Counted from the first letter of the stretch, positions 9,424-18,863 are shown. The stretch is DNA of 64,000 nt from an uncultured Brachyspira sp. (GCF_944393015.1 NZ_CALXYQ010000008.1:34253-98252), one strand, 5' to 3'. Notes: generated by a model not told the origin, from the letters alone. Numbers and translations are program-made.

Positions 9424-10446
9424 ATGAAAATATTAGGTATAGACACTTCATGCGACGATACTTCTGCTGCTATAGTTGAGGACGGAAAAAATGTACTTTC
9501 TTCAGTATTAAGCTCATCAATAGATGCACATAAAGAATTTCAAGGAGTAGTTCCTGAAATTGCTGCAAGAAAACATTTGGAAGCAATACTCTATGTAATA
9601 GATAAAGCATTAAAAGATGCAAATACCACTTTAGATGATATAGATTTATTTGCAGTTACCAACAGACCAGGACTCTTAGGCTCTTTGCTTGTTGGAGTGG
9701 CAAGTGCAAAATCATTGGCATTTTCTTTAAACAAGCCGTTATTAGCTTTGGATCATATAGCCGCACATATTTATTCGCCTCATCTTACAAATGATATAGA
9801 GTTTCCTTATATAGCATTGGTTGTATCTGGAGGACATACTATAATAACAGAAGTGCATGATTACGGTGAGTATAAAGTTGTAGGCACTACTTTAGATGAT
9901 GCTGTGGGCGAAGCTTATGATAAAGTTTCAAAGTTTTTAAATCTAGGATATCCTGGCGGTCCTATAATAGATAGATTAGCTAAAGAAGGAAACAAAGAAG
10001 CAATAAAGTATCCTATTGTATTATTAAACGGCATAGATGAATTTAACTTCTCATACAGCGGACTTAAAACTGCATGCGTTTATTCTACAAAAAAATATCT
10101 TAAAGAAGGATATGAAGCAACTAATGAAAATATAGCTGCTGCATTTCAAATAAGTGCAATAGAGCCTTTATATATTAAAACTTTGAAATATGCTGAAAAA
10201 AGCGGTATTAAAAGAGTTACATTATCCGGAGGAGTGGCATGCAATAGTTATTTGAGAGAGAGATTTGGAAACTCTAAAGACTTTGAATGTTATCTGCCTG
10301 CTTTAAAATACACAACAGATAATGCTGCTATGGTTGCAGGGCTTGCTTATCATATGAAAGATAAACAGGATTTTGCTGATTATAATTTAGATTGTTTCTC
10401 AAGAGTTTTGAATAAAAAATATAATAAAAACAAAAGTGCAAAATAA
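9424..10446 (+). CDS. tsaD: tRNA N6-adenosine threonylcarbamoyltransferase
   Basis: TsaD transfers the threonylcarbamoyl group to A37 of ANN-decoding tRNAs, working with TsaB, TsaC and TsaE. The product starts MKILGIDTSCDDTSAA, the family's ATP-binding beginning. It has the metal-binding HIAAH (His111 and His115), VSGGHT, the GEAYDKVSK motif, SGGVACNSYLRE and a C-terminal TTDNAAMVA with the last metal-ligand Asp. The 340-residue length is normal. It has a GGAG ribosome site just before the ATG and is followed by the MITE-like element. Confidence 0.95.
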   Translation: MKILGIDTSCDDTSAAIVEDGKNVLSSVLSSSIDAHKEFQGVVPEIAARKHLEAILYVIDKALKDANTTLDDIDLFAVTNRPGLLGSLLVGVASAKSLAFSLNKPLLALDHIAAHIYSPHLTNDIEFPYIALVVSGGHTIITEVHDYGEYKVVGTTLDDAVGEAYDKVSKFLNLGYPGGPIIDRLAKEGNKEAIKYPIVLLNGIDEFNFSYSGLKTACVYSTKKYLKEGYEATNENIAAAFQISAIEPLYIKTLKYAEKSGIKRVTLSGGVACNSYLRERFGNSKDFECYLPALKYTTDNAAMVAGLAYHMKDKQDFADYNLDCFSRVLNKKYNKNKSAK

Positions 10447-10489
10447 AATTATAATTAACTAGAATTTATTTACTAGCTTTATTATAAAA

Positions 10490-11058
10490 TAGACTTGTTT
10501 CAAAACTTATTTATAAATAATTTTTTAAGTTTGTCAACTGATTCACTTTATGTAGAATTATCAACTTTTTTGCTGCACATTCTCTGCAAGCTTCGCCAAA
10601 GTTGCTGCCGACACCACAGGTTGACTTTGTCGTCATGCTTTGGAAAACGCAATTACTAGAACTTTATATTTTAATGATGTTTATTAAATGTATGATATAT
10701 ACTAAAAATTTTTAACTTTGTCAAAATTAGTTTTTATATTGCTATTATTTTCGGGGGCTAGCCCCCGACCCCCAGTTCTTTTGTTGACACAAAGAACCTA
10801 TATCCTCGACAGGCTCGGATACGCTTCGCGAAAGACTGCATTTTTAACCTAAATTTTAGGTATTACCATACATTTAATATATATTGTAATAATATAAGGT
10901 TTTAGCACTTGCGTTTTTTGCAACTTTTTTGTGCGACAAAAAAGTTGATAATACATTTACAAAATATAAAAATTGACAAAATATAGTTGTTTAGTTATAC
11001 ACTGATTATACTAATAATTATATAACTAATTTTATAAATAAGTTTTGAAACAAGTCTA
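10490..11058. mobile_element. MITE-like element with perfect 28-bp terminal inverted repeats (569 bp, copy 1)
   Basis: The ends 10490-10517 and 11031-11058 are perfect 28-bp inverted repeats starting TAGACTTGTTTCAAAAC. The outermost dinucleotide is TA at both ends, as expected for a TA target duplication of the IS630/mariner type. No open frame of useful size is inside. A shorter element (about 10694-11000) with its own inverted ends is nested within it. It contains CGGGGGCTAGCCCCCG, TTCTTTTGTTGACACAAAGAA and a hairpin CAACTTTTTTG...CAAAAAAGTTG. A second copy lies inverted at 30835-31394. Confidence 0.65.
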
Positions 11059-11079
11059 ATAATTAAAATTTATGCAATA

Positions 11080-11126
11080 AAAAAGAATGATAACTAATTA
11101 TTCTATAATCAATTATCATTCTTTTA
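11080..11126. terminator. Intrinsic terminator of purB (minus strand)
   Basis: AAAAGAATGATAA and TTATCATTCTTTT form a 13-bp stem. T-rich tracts on both strands could make it bidirectional, but purB is the only gene ending here. Confidence 0.7.
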
Positions 11127-11141
11127 TTTTATTTAATTAAA

Positions 11142-12434
11142 TTATATTCCAAATCTTTTCATTATAACATCAATATTTCTTAGATAGTATGCATAGTCAA
11201 AGCAGTCATCAATTTCCTGAGAGCTTAAATATTTTGTAATATCCTCATCTTTGTGAACATTCTCTCTAAAGTCTTCGTTATTGAGCCATCTTTTCATTGC
11301 ATTTCTTTGTACCCATCTGTAAGCATTATCTCTGTCAATGCCTTTATTAACTAAGCTTATCAAAATTCTTTGGCTGAAAATTAAACCGCCTGTCTTTTCA
11401 ATATTAGCTTTCATAGCTTCAGGATAAATTAAAAGCTTATCTACTATATCAATGAATTTGTTAATAGCATAATCAACTGCAATTGTAGAATCTGGAAGTA
11501 TAACTCTCTCTACTGATGAATGGCTTATATCTCTTTCATGCCAAAGCGTAATGTCTTCCATAGAAGCTAATGCATTACCTCTTACTATTCTTGCTAAACC
11601 TGATATTCTTTCGCAAGTGATAGGGTTTCTTTTATGAGGCATAGCAGATGAACCTTTTTGCTTTTCACTGAAATATTCTTCTGCTTCTCTTATATCTGTT
11701 CTTTGAAGGTTTCTAATCTCTGTAGCAAATTTCTCTAATGAACTAGCAACTATTGCTAAAGTAGTAAGATACTGTGCATGTCTGTCTCTTTGTATTATTT
11801 GAGTAGAAACTTTATCAGCTTCTATACCTAATTTTTTACAAACTATTTCTTCTATTCTAGGATCAATATTACTGTAAGTACCAACGGCACCGGAAAGCTT
11901 ACCAACCGAAACCTGTTTTTTAGCCTCCTCTACCCTTTTAATATTTCTTTCGTTCTCATCATACCATAAAATAAATTTAAGTCCTAATGTCATAGGCTCT
12001 GCATGTATACCATGAGTACGTCCTATACAAGGAGTATATTTATGTTCTTTAGCTCTTCTTAATAATACTTCTGATAATCTTTTTAAATCATCCAATATAA
12101 TTTCAGCAGATCTTTTCATCATAACAGCTAATGCAGTATCTTTTACATCGCTTGAAGTTAAGCCTTTATGTATATATTGTCCGCCCTCGCCTACATTTTC
12201 CTGAACAGCAGTTACAAATGATATAATATCATGATTAGTTTCTTTTTCTATTTCAGCAATTCTCTCTACTGTGAAAGTTGCTTTTTCTTTAATATTCTTT
12301 ACTGCCTCTGCAGGAATCTCTCCTATTTCAGCCATAGCCTCACAAGCAGCAATCTCAACATCAAGCATAACCTGAAACTCATTTTGCAAGCTCCAAAGTT
12401 CGCCCATCTCTTTTCTAGTATATCTCTTTATCAT
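11142..12434 (-). CDS. purB: Adenylosuccinate lyase
   Basis: PurB cleaves adenylosuccinate to AMP and SAICAR to AICAR, two steps of purine synthesis. The 430-residue protein belongs to the aspartase/fumarase superfamily. It has the signature SSAMPHKRNP near residue 265, the active-site GRTHGIHAEP near 140, and TSSDVKDTA near 90. The start MIKRYTRKEMGELW is typical of the short bacterial PurB type. It is a single gene with its own terminator and shares an intergenic promoter region with the divergent threonine aldolase. Confidence 0.93.
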   Translation of the reverse strand: MIKRYTRKEMGELWSLQNEFQVMLDVEIAACEAMAEIGEIPAEAVKNIKEKATFTVERIAEIEKETNHDIISFVTAVQENVGEGGQYIHKGLTSSDVKDTALAVMMKRSAEIILDDLKRLSEVLLRRAKEHKYTPCIGRTHGIHAEPMTLGLKFILWYDENERNIKRVEEAKKQVSVGKLSGAVGTYSNIDPRIEEIVCKKLGIEADKVSTQIIQRDRHAQYLTTLAIVASSLEKFATEIRNLQRTDIREAEEYFSEKQKGSSAMPHKRNPITCERISGLARIVRGNALASMEDITLWHERDISHSSVERVILPDSTIAVDYAINKFIDIVDKLLIYPEAMKANIEKTGGLIFSQRILISLVNKGIDRDNAYRWVQRNAMKRWLNNEDFRENVHKDEDITKYLSSQEIDDCFDYAYYLRNIDVIMKRFGI

Positions 12435-12580
12435 AGATTATTATCCTTAATATAAAATATTGAATTATTATAGACAGAATTATAAATTATTTCAATTATT
12501 TTTTAATAGTTGTAATTTATAAAAAAAGAATTAAAATTATTGCATTAAAAATATATTTTTAATATACGGAGCAATTAAAA

Positions 12581-13603
12581 ATGAAAATTTATGATTTAAG
12601 AAGTGATACCATTACAAAACCAAGCGATGAAATGCGTAAGGCAATATATAATGCTGAATGCGGTGATGATGTATACATGGAAGATACAACCGCAAATAAA
12701 TTACAAGAAATGGCAGCTGAAATTACTGGAAAAGAAAAAGCGATATTCGTTTCAAGCGGTACTATGGGTAATTTAATACCTATGATGATATTAGGAAAAA
12801 AAACTAGACAAGTTCTTTTAGAAGAAGAATCCCATATAATACATTATGAACTTGGAGGAGTTTCATCTTTGGCAGGAATAATACCATTTCCTGTAAAAGC
12901 TGAAAGAGGAATATTAACTAAAGATATTATAAAAAATTATTTAAATGAACAGCCTTATTATATGTCATCTGTTAATATAGTGGAAGTAGAAAATACTCAT
13001 AACAGACATGGCGGTTCTGTTTATCCTATAGAAGTATTGAAAGAATTACATGACTTCACTAAATCAAAAAATGTTCATCTTCATATGGATGGTGCAAGAG
13101 TTTTTAATGCATCTATAGCTAGTAAAGTATCTGTTAAAGAAATAGCTTCAAATACTGATTCAATAACTTTCTGTTTATCTAAAGGCTTGGGTGCTCCGAT
13201 GGGTGCTATGATATGTTCTAATAAAGATTTCATTGACGAAGCATTTAGAATAAGAAAATTAATAGGCGGAGGAATGAGACAAATAGGACTTATGGCTGCT
13301 GCCGGAATATATGCTTTAGAAAATAATATACCTTCATTAGAAGAAGATCATCAAAAAGCAAAAAAAATAGCAAATGCAATACTTGAATCAGGAATAGGAA
13401 CTCTTAATTTAGAAAATGTAGAAACTAATATAGTTATAGCCGATACTAAAAAATTATCAACAGAAATATTATCAAAACTTTCAGAAAAAGGTATTAAAGC
13501 AAGTTCTTTCGGAGATTATAAAATAAGATTTGTAACTCATAGAGATATAAGTATGGATAAAGTAGATAAAGTTTGCGAAATAATAAAAGGTTTAAAAATA
13601 TAA
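12581..13603 (+). CDS. ltaE: Low-specificity threonine aldolase
   Basis: A PLP-dependent enzyme that splits threonine or allo-threonine into glycine and acetaldehyde. The N-terminus YDLRSDTITKPSDEMRKAI matches the family's DLRSDTVT start. FVSSGTMGNLIPMM is the cofactor-phosphate loop, HMDGARVFNA holds the PLP-contacting Asp, and SKGLGAPMGA carries the Schiff-base lysine Lys201. The 340-residue length is normal. It is preceded by a GGAG ribosome site and ends before a bidirectional terminator shared with the chemoreceptor gene. A beta-eliminating lyase of the same fold is the main alternative. Confidence 0.88.
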   Translation: MKIYDLRSDTITKPSDEMRKAIYNAECGDDVYMEDTTANKLQEMAAEITGKEKAIFVSSGTMGNLIPMMILGKKTRQVLLEEESHIIHYELGGVSSLAGIIPFPVKAERGILTKDIIKNYLNEQPYYMSSVNIVEVENTHNRHGGSVYPIEVLKELHDFTKSKNVHLHMDGARVFNASIASKVSVKEIASNTDSITFCLSKGLGAPMGAMICSNKDFIDEAFRIRKLIGGGMRQIGLMAAAGIYALENNIPSLEEDHQKAKKIANAILESGIGTLNLENVETNIVIADTKKLSTEILSKLSEKGIKASSFGDYKIRFVTHRDISMDKVDKVCEIIKGLKI

Positions 13604-13668
13604 TTAATCAATAAATTATAGGCTCATCACTAATTAATTAAATTGTTATATTTTTAATTGAGTTTATA

Positions 13669-13710
13669 TAAAAAAGAGTATGCTGAATGTAAAAGCATAC
13701 TCTTTTTTAT
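13669..13710. terminator. Bidirectional intrinsic terminator
   Basis: AAAAAGAGTATGCT and AGCATACTCTTTTT form a long perfect stem around a short loop, with A and T tracts on both sides. It serves the convergent ltaE and chemoreceptor genes. Confidence 0.85.
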
Positions 13711-13715
13711 TTTAT

Positions 13716-15533
13716 TTATTTAAAATTTTTATCCAATTTGAAATACTCTAATTCAGATGTCAAATTAGTTGTTCCATTAACAACATCTTTTCCAAGTAAT
13801 GAACTATCATTAACTAATTCAGCATTTTCCTGAGTAATTTTATTTAACTCATTCATAGCAGTATTGATTTGTTTAACACTTTCCTCTTCTTCAGATGTAG
13901 CCTCATATATATGAATCAATATATCAGCAACTTCTTTAGCAGAATTTTCTATTTCTACAAGTATATCCAAAGATTTTCTTACAGACTCATCTCCAATCTC
14001 TATTTTAGAAACAGTATTTTCTATAATGCTTGTAATATTTCCAGCAGCTTCATTAACATTTTGTGCTAAACTTCTTATTTCTGAAGCAACAACAGCAAAT
14101 CCTCTTCCTTGATCACCAGCACGTGCAGCTTCAACTGCCGCATTTAATGCTAATATATTAGTTTGAAAAGCTATTGATTGTATTAATTTTGTAATATTTG
14201 ATATTTCTTTACTAGACTCTGAAATTTCAATCATATTATGGGATATTTCATTAACAGCAGCTACTCCATTCTGTGTAGATTCTGTAACCCTAGAACTCAT
14301 ATTCTTAGCATCATAAGAATTTTTAGAAGTACTTGAAATAGCTGTGAGTAAATTTTCTATAGAACTTGTTATCTCTTCAACAGCTGCCGCCTGAGAAGAT
14401 GTTCTATCTGATAAATTATCTATACCTCTTGATATCTTTTCAGAAGAATCATTAATTAATGATATATTTTGTTTTAATTCGGAAACAATAGTATACATTA
14501 TATGCTGCATATCATTAATAGAATTAGCCAAAGTACCTGAAACATCTTTTCTTTTTAAATCTCTTTCTTCAAATTGACTGTCGAATCTTCCGTCCTGCAT
14601 TAATGTCATTATTGTAATGGCATGATATAAATTATTTGATAACGGTATTACTATTCTAGCAACTAAAAGAAATTCTAACACTATAAGTAAGAATATGCAT
14701 AAAAAGAAACTTAACATTAAAAATCTGAATTGAGAATAAAATATATCGGCACTTCCTTTGAACACCAGTATCCAAGGAGCATTATCTGTCTTTTTAATAG
14801 AATACCATTCATTACCTATTATATCTAAATCCCCTATATGAGATGATAAATTATTTTTAAAATCAGCAAATATAGGATATGTAAATAAATTATTAGTTTC
14901 ATTTAGTATATAATCTTTATTATCATGTGTCATGAAAATACCATTATCAGAAACTATATAAATTTCATCTTCAAAATTTTTCTTTAAACTTTCAGTTATG
15001 GTACTTATATTAGCAAAATCTATTGCACATACACCTTTTAAACTGCCATTAGTATAAACTGCCTTTCCAAATGTAATAGTAAGTTTATTAACAGCAAAAT
15101 CTATATAAGGATCACTAATCATTATATTATTAGTAGCTACAGAATCTTTATACCAATCTCTAGAAGTTTGATCATAAGTACGCGGATAAACTTCCAAAGT
15201 ATTCATAAAAACCCCGCCTTGAGGATATGGAGTGCTATTTCCAAAATATACATTCAAATAACCTTCATTAAGTTTCTGAACATTAGTAATAAAATTACCA
15301 AATTCCTCCCAATTAGGATTAGATGATAAATATGCATCCATAACATAAATAGTATTTTTTAATTCTTCAACATATCCTTCTGTTCTAGTTTTTGCCTCTA
15401 ATGCTTGAAGATTCTTTTCTCTTAAAAATCTAGATTTATATAAAGGCTTATAAAAAATATATATAACAACGAATAACAACAGAAGAAATATTATGAAAGG
15501 AGCTAAAAATTTGATCATTAATTTATTTTTCAT
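13716..15533 (-). CDS. Methyl-accepting chemotaxis protein with periplasmic Cache-type sensor
   Basis: A 605-residue transmembrane chemoreceptor. The first membrane helix is at about residues 8-28. A periplasmic region to about 275 contains WYKDSVATN and ISDPYIDF, typical of dCache_1 ligand domains. A second helix lies at about 272-297, followed by a HAMP-like linker and a long coiled-coil cytoplasmic domain. The signalling tip reads [30 protein letters not shown], where CheA and CheW bind. The ligand cannot be predicted. No CheR-tethering pentapeptide is seen at the C-terminus (ends KLDKNFK). It resembles the receptor at 27370-29223 in architecture. Confidence 0.93.
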   Translation of the reverse strand: MKNKLMIKFLAPFIIFLLLLFVVIYIFYKPLYKSRFLREKNLQALEAKTRTEGYVEELKNTIYVMDAYLSSNPNWEEFGNFITNVQKLNEGYLNVYFGNSTPYPQGGVFMNTLEVYPRTYDQTSRDWYKDSVATNNIMISDPYIDFAVNKLTITFGKAVYTNGSLKGVCAIDFANISTITESLKKNFEDEIYIVSDNGIFMTHDNKDYILNETNNLFTYPIFADFKNNLSSHIGDLDIIGNEWYSIKKTDNAPWILVFKGSADIFYSQFRFLMLSFFLCIFLLIVLEFLLVARIVIPLSNNLYHAITIMTLMQDGRFDSQFEERDLKRKDVSGTLANSINDMQHIMYTIVSELKQNISLINDSSEKISRGIDNLSDRTSSQAAAVEEITSSIENLLTAISSTSKNSYDAKNMSSRVTESTQNGVAAVNEISHNMIEISESSKEISNITKLIQSIAFQTNILALNAAVEAARAGDQGRGFAVVASEIRSLAQNVNEAAGNITSIIENTVSKIEIGDESVRKSLDILVEIENSAKEVADILIHIYEATSEEEESVKQINTAMNELNKITQENAELVNDSSLLGKDVVNGTTNLTSELEYFKLDKNFK

Positions 15534-15634
15534 AATGACAACCTTTATAGAAATTTAGTATATATTTTAAATATACTAAATTATGTGCCTAAAGTCAAAA
15601 ATAATGATAATTTTTTGTACAAAATTCTACAATT

Positions 15635-16525
15635 TTAAAGATTTGATATTACTCTTATATTTTCTCCATAAGACCATATGTTATTATTATCACTATAATC
15701 GATAAATATTGATTTTGGAGAAATGAGCATTTTTAATGCGAAAATAGAAAAAGAACATATATTATTTATATTGGGTAAACTACCCTCTAATATATTTGCT
15801 CTAAGCATTTCATTATTTACAGGAACTTTATAATTACTGTAATTAGATTCTATTATATTTAATCCTGATTTTTCTATAAATTTTATGAGATTATCCTTAT
15901 TAAAATTTACAATATGCTCAGTAGATAAATATCTCATAAGCATTTCATAACTGCATTGATCTTTCATAGGAGAATTAGGCACTTCAATATATAAATATCC
16001 ATTAGGTTTAAGCATATTTTTAATTTTTAATAATATTTCAGATGGATTTTTAAAATGCTCTATAACATGCGAAAGCATTATTATATCATATTTATCTTCA
16101 CTTTCTAAAAAATTAGGTTTTAAATCAATATTATATTTATTTTTTGCATAAAGTCTGGCATTATCATTGAGTTCATAACCGTAAACATCACATCCATATT
16201 TTTTAAATATGCTCAATAATAAACCATCAAAAGCACCTATTTCACATACTTTTTTATTTTTACAGTCAATATACTTATTTACAAAATTAAACTGTGATAA
16301 GCTTCTAGCATAACGCATTTTGCTTTTAGCTTTTTCAAATAATTTATTTTTTATATTATTATGATATTCATTCTTATACAGAAGATATATTTCTTCATCA
16401 GTGGGCTGATCTATAAAATAAAGCCCGCAATTACTGCATTGATAAACCTTTTTGTGATTCTTCCATATATTTTTTATAATACCGATTTCAGTATAATTAT
16501 TACTTCCGCAAACCTCACATATCAT
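15635..16525 (-). CDS. SAM-dependent methyltransferase with N-terminal zinc ribbon
   Basis: The N-terminus has a C4 zinc-ribbon pattern (CEVCGSNNY and CSNCGLYF), followed by a class I methyltransferase domain. The SAM-binding motif is KVCEIGAFDG near residue 90, and MLSHVIEHFKNPSEIL with LKPNGYLYIEVPN are the Methyltransf_23-type motifs. The substrate is unknown; relatives often modify sugars or glycolipids in surface-polysaccharide pathways. It starts 23 bp after nusA and could be co-transcribed with rimP-nusA, which is not a usual partner. The protein encoded at 33893-34711 has the same layout. Confidence 0.8.
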   Translation of the reverse strand: MICEVCGSNNYTEIGIIKNIWKNHKKVYQCSNCGLYFIDQPTDEEIYLLYKNEYHNNIKNKLFEKAKSKMRYARSLSQFNFVNKYIDCKNKKVCEIGAFDGLLLSIFKKYGCDVYGYELNDNARLYAKNKYNIDLKPNFLESEDKYDIIMLSHVIEHFKNPSEILLKIKNMLKPNGYLYIEVPNSPMKDQCSYEMLMRYLSTEHIVNFNKDNLIKFIEKSGLNIIESNYSNYKVPVNNEMLRANILEGSLPNINNICSFSIFALKMLISPKSIFIDYSDNNNIWSYGENIRVISNL

Positions 16526-16548
16526 AAAAATATACTCTATTATTACTA

Positions 16549-18039
16549 TTATTCAAAAGAAAGCTCAATTCCGCATTTAGGACATTTAGTCATATCTTCT
16601 GTAATGCTAGATCCGCAGTTAGGACATTCATAAACTTCTATCTCTTCAACAACCTCTTCGGAAGTAGTTTCATATTCATCATCAGAAGCCTCCACAACCT
16701 CAACAACATCTTTCATCACAAGCATTAAATTATCAACAACATCTTTTTCAAGATTAGTTTTTTCCATAACCTCTTCTACAGACATATTGTATAATTCTTC
16801 TATAGAGTTAATATTATTATCTATGAGAGTTTTTATAATTGCTTCATCAATACCCTGTAAAGAATATAAGTTACTTTCAAATACTTCTGCTGTTTCTAAT
16901 TCTTCATCAGCAGCTTGAACTTCTTCTGCAGTATCTGAGAATATTTGATTCAAAGGAACTATATCTTTTAATAATTCAGGATTTTCTTTAATATCTGTTT
17001 CTGTTTTTATATCAAAATAATATCCTGTAAGCTGAGAAGCCAATTTTACATTATAACCGCTTTTACCCAAAGCAAGAGAAAGCTGTTCATCAGGTATAAT
17101 AATCATAGCTTCTTTCTTTTCAGGGTCTGTAATGATAATTCTTATAGGCTTAGCTGGAGTTATAGCTTCTGCAATATACTCTCTTATATCTTTGGACCAT
17201 TTTACAACATCTATCTTTTCACCTTCTATTTCTTTAATTATAGACTGTATACGAATACCTTTTTGACCTATACAAGCACCTATAGGATCAACTTCAGGCT
17301 TATTAGATGCAACTGCAACTTTTATTTTTAATCCTGGCTGTCTTACTACATTTTTAATTTCTATAGTACCGTCAGCAATTTCAGGTATTTCTAATTCAAA
17401 AAGTTTCTTTATGAAATCAGGTTTTGTTCTAGTAAGCAATATTTTTGTATGAACATCTTTACCTTTTTCATCTTTACCGCCCTGAACTTTATATATATAA
17501 GCTCTTATTCTATCTCCAACAGTATAATGTTCTCTAGGAGATTGGTCTTTCTTCTGTAATTCTCCTTCTGTCTTTCCTAAATTTATATAGATAGTTCCTC
17601 TATGTTCTCTTTGGAAATATCCGTTTACAAGCTGATTTTCTCTTCTTTTGAATTCATTATATATAAGATTTTTTTCTAATTCAGAAATTTTTTGTAAAAA
17701 TGCAGTTCTTGCTACTGTACTTTCTATTCTTCCGAATGCTTCTACCTGATCAACAAGTATTAAAACTTCATCACCCAAATTAATATCCTGATCTAATTTC
17801 TTAGCCTCTTCTAAAGATATTTCTTTATTCTTATTTCTAACTTCTTCTACAACACTAGCACCCTTGTATACAGTAGGATTATTTTTATTGTCAAAATGAA
17901 TATGAAATTTTATATCATCACCATATTTCTTCTTTAAAGCTAATTCCATAGTGGATGCTATTACTTCTTTTAAAAGCTCCACACTAATATCTTTTTCATC
18001 AGAAAGCTGCTGTAAATAAGTTCCAACATTTTCAAACAT
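16549..18039 (-). CDS. nusA: Transcription termination/antitermination factor NusA with C-terminal zinc ribbon
   Basis: NusA binds RNA polymerase and nascent RNA and modulates pausing, termination and antitermination. Residues 1-125 are the polymerase-binding domain (MFENVGTYLQQLSDEK). An S1 domain follows at about 135-205, then two KH domains, with DPIGACIGQKGIRIQSI and LALGKSGYNVKLASQLTGY as signature segments. A helix-hairpin-helix-like stretch occurs near 405-450. The unusual part is the last 27 residues: after an acidic linker the protein ends in CPNCGSSITEDMTKCPKCG, a complete C4 zinc ribbon not found in typical NusA. It follows rimP, as in many bacteria, but infB is not next. Confidence 0.93.
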   Translation of the reverse strand: MFENVGTYLQQLSDEKDISVELLKEVIASTMELALKKKYGDDIKFHIHFDNKNNPTVYKGASVVEEVRNKNKEISLEEAKKLDQDINLGDEVLILVDQVEAFGRIESTVARTAFLQKISELEKNLIYNEFKRRENQLVNGYFQREHRGTIYINLGKTEGELQKKDQSPREHYTVGDRIRAYIYKVQGGKDEKGKDVHTKILLTRTKPDFIKKLFELEIPEIADGTIEIKNVVRQPGLKIKVAVASNKPEVDPIGACIGQKGIRIQSIIKEIEGEKIDVVKWSKDIREYIAEAITPAKPIRIIITDPEKKEAMIIIPDEQLSLALGKSGYNVKLASQLTGYYFDIKTETDIKENPELLKDIVPLNQIFSDTAEEVQAADEELETAEVFESNLYSLQGIDEAIIKTLIDNNINSIEELYNMSVEEVMEKTNLEKDVVDNLMLVMKDVVEVVEASDDEYETTSEEVVEEIEVYECPNCGSSITEDMTKCPKCGIELSFE

Positions 18040-18092
18040 TTTGACTTCTCCATTTTTTATTTTTTATTAAACATGTTTATAGTATATAAATA

Positions 18093-18662
18093 TTAACAAT
18101 TTAATCTTGCTTTTATGATATCTTTTTTTAATATTTTTATATTTTTTTCATTAATAACATTATCTTCATCGGTTACAGTTATTATAATGTAATCATCTTC
18201 AGACTTTTTAAGCATTGCATAAGCAGTAATAAATTCTTCACCGCTTCTATATTTTATTTTTATAGGCATATCTTCAAATAATTCATATCTGTCATTGAAT
18301 TTCCACCTAAATCCGGCAGAAGAAACAGTTATAGTATAATCTCCCTCATCATAACCATTAGCCTTTATACAATCCTGAATCTTTCTAGTAGTTTCTATAC
18401 AATGAGTATGAGATACACTTTCTTTTTTCTTAAAAATAACAGCATATACTTTTTTATTATCAGAAATAGCTCTTACTTTCAAATCAAGCAAATATATATT
18501 ATTTTTCTCTAAAACATCTTTTATACCATTAAACAATAAAGCTTCATCTATTATATTATTATCTATTTTTTTATTTGATTTTTCTTTATTTTTTAATTTC
18601 TTTTTCTTAGGCTCTCTGCCATATTCTTTTTGTTTTTGAGGTTTAGTTTTATTATTATTCAT
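18093..18662 (-). CDS. rimP: Ribosome maturation factor RimP with basic N-terminal extension
   Basis: RimP assists 30S subunit maturation. About 40 lysine-rich residues at the N-terminus (KEYGREPKKKKLKNKEKSNK) precede the conserved core, which begins near the helix ALLFNGIKDVLEKNNIYLLDLKV. Family features include CIETTRKIQDCI, YTITVSSAGFRWKF (normally VSSPGLDRPL, so the motif is divergent) and a C-terminal SH3-like domain ending in IKKARL-type residues. Position directly before nusA supports the call. The extension is unusual. Expression probably depends on the leader with the terminator-like hairpin at 18694-18739. Confidence 0.8.
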   Translation of the reverse strand: MNNNKTKPQKQKEYGREPKKKKLKNKEKSNKKIDNNIIDEALLFNGIKDVLEKNNIYLLDLKVRAISDNKKVYAVIFKKKESVSHTHCIETTRKIQDCIKANGYDEGDYTITVSSAGFRWKFNDRYELFEDMPIKIKYRSGEEFITAYAMLKKSEDDYIIITVTDEDNVINEKNIKILKKDIIKARLNC

Positions 18663-18693
18663 ACAAATGCTGTTTTTTATTATTTTCCTAAAT

Positions 18694-18739
18694 ATAAAAA
18701 AAGAGTGTCAGTTTTTGCTGCCAAAAACCAACGCCCTTC
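18694..18739 (-). terminator. Terminator-like hairpin in the rimP-nusA leader (candidate attenuator)
   Basis: On the minus strand an approximately 18-bp stem, with some G-U pairs and one mismatch, closes on the loop GCAG (18718-18721). It is followed directly by a run of seven T (18696-18702). It lies between a minus-strand promoter and the rimP start, so it does not terminate any known gene. The expected role is premature termination of rimP-nusA. Confidence 0.65.
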
Positions 18740-18766
18740 ATTACAAATATTTTCGGAAGTAATTAT

Positions 18767-18794
18767 ATTTTACCCTACTAATGATTTTTGTCAA
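18767..18794 (-). promoter_or_regulatory. rimP-nusA promoter
   Basis: On the minus strand TTGACA (18789-18794) is followed after 16 bp by TAAAAT (18767-18772). A TATAAT immediately downstream is too distant for optimal spacing. The implied leader is about 100 nt and contains the terminator hairpin. Confidence 0.55.
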
Positions 18795-18834
18795 GTATTT
18801 TAATAAAATTTATTATTATGTTAATATTAATTAA

Positions 18835-18863
18835 TTGACTTTTATTATTTTCTATTTTATTAT
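18835..18863 (+). promoter_or_regulatory. Promoter of the cardiolipin synthase operon
   Basis: TTGACT (18835-18840) and TATTAT (18858-18863) are 17 bp apart, about 45 bp before the ATG at 18909. Confidence 0.5.
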
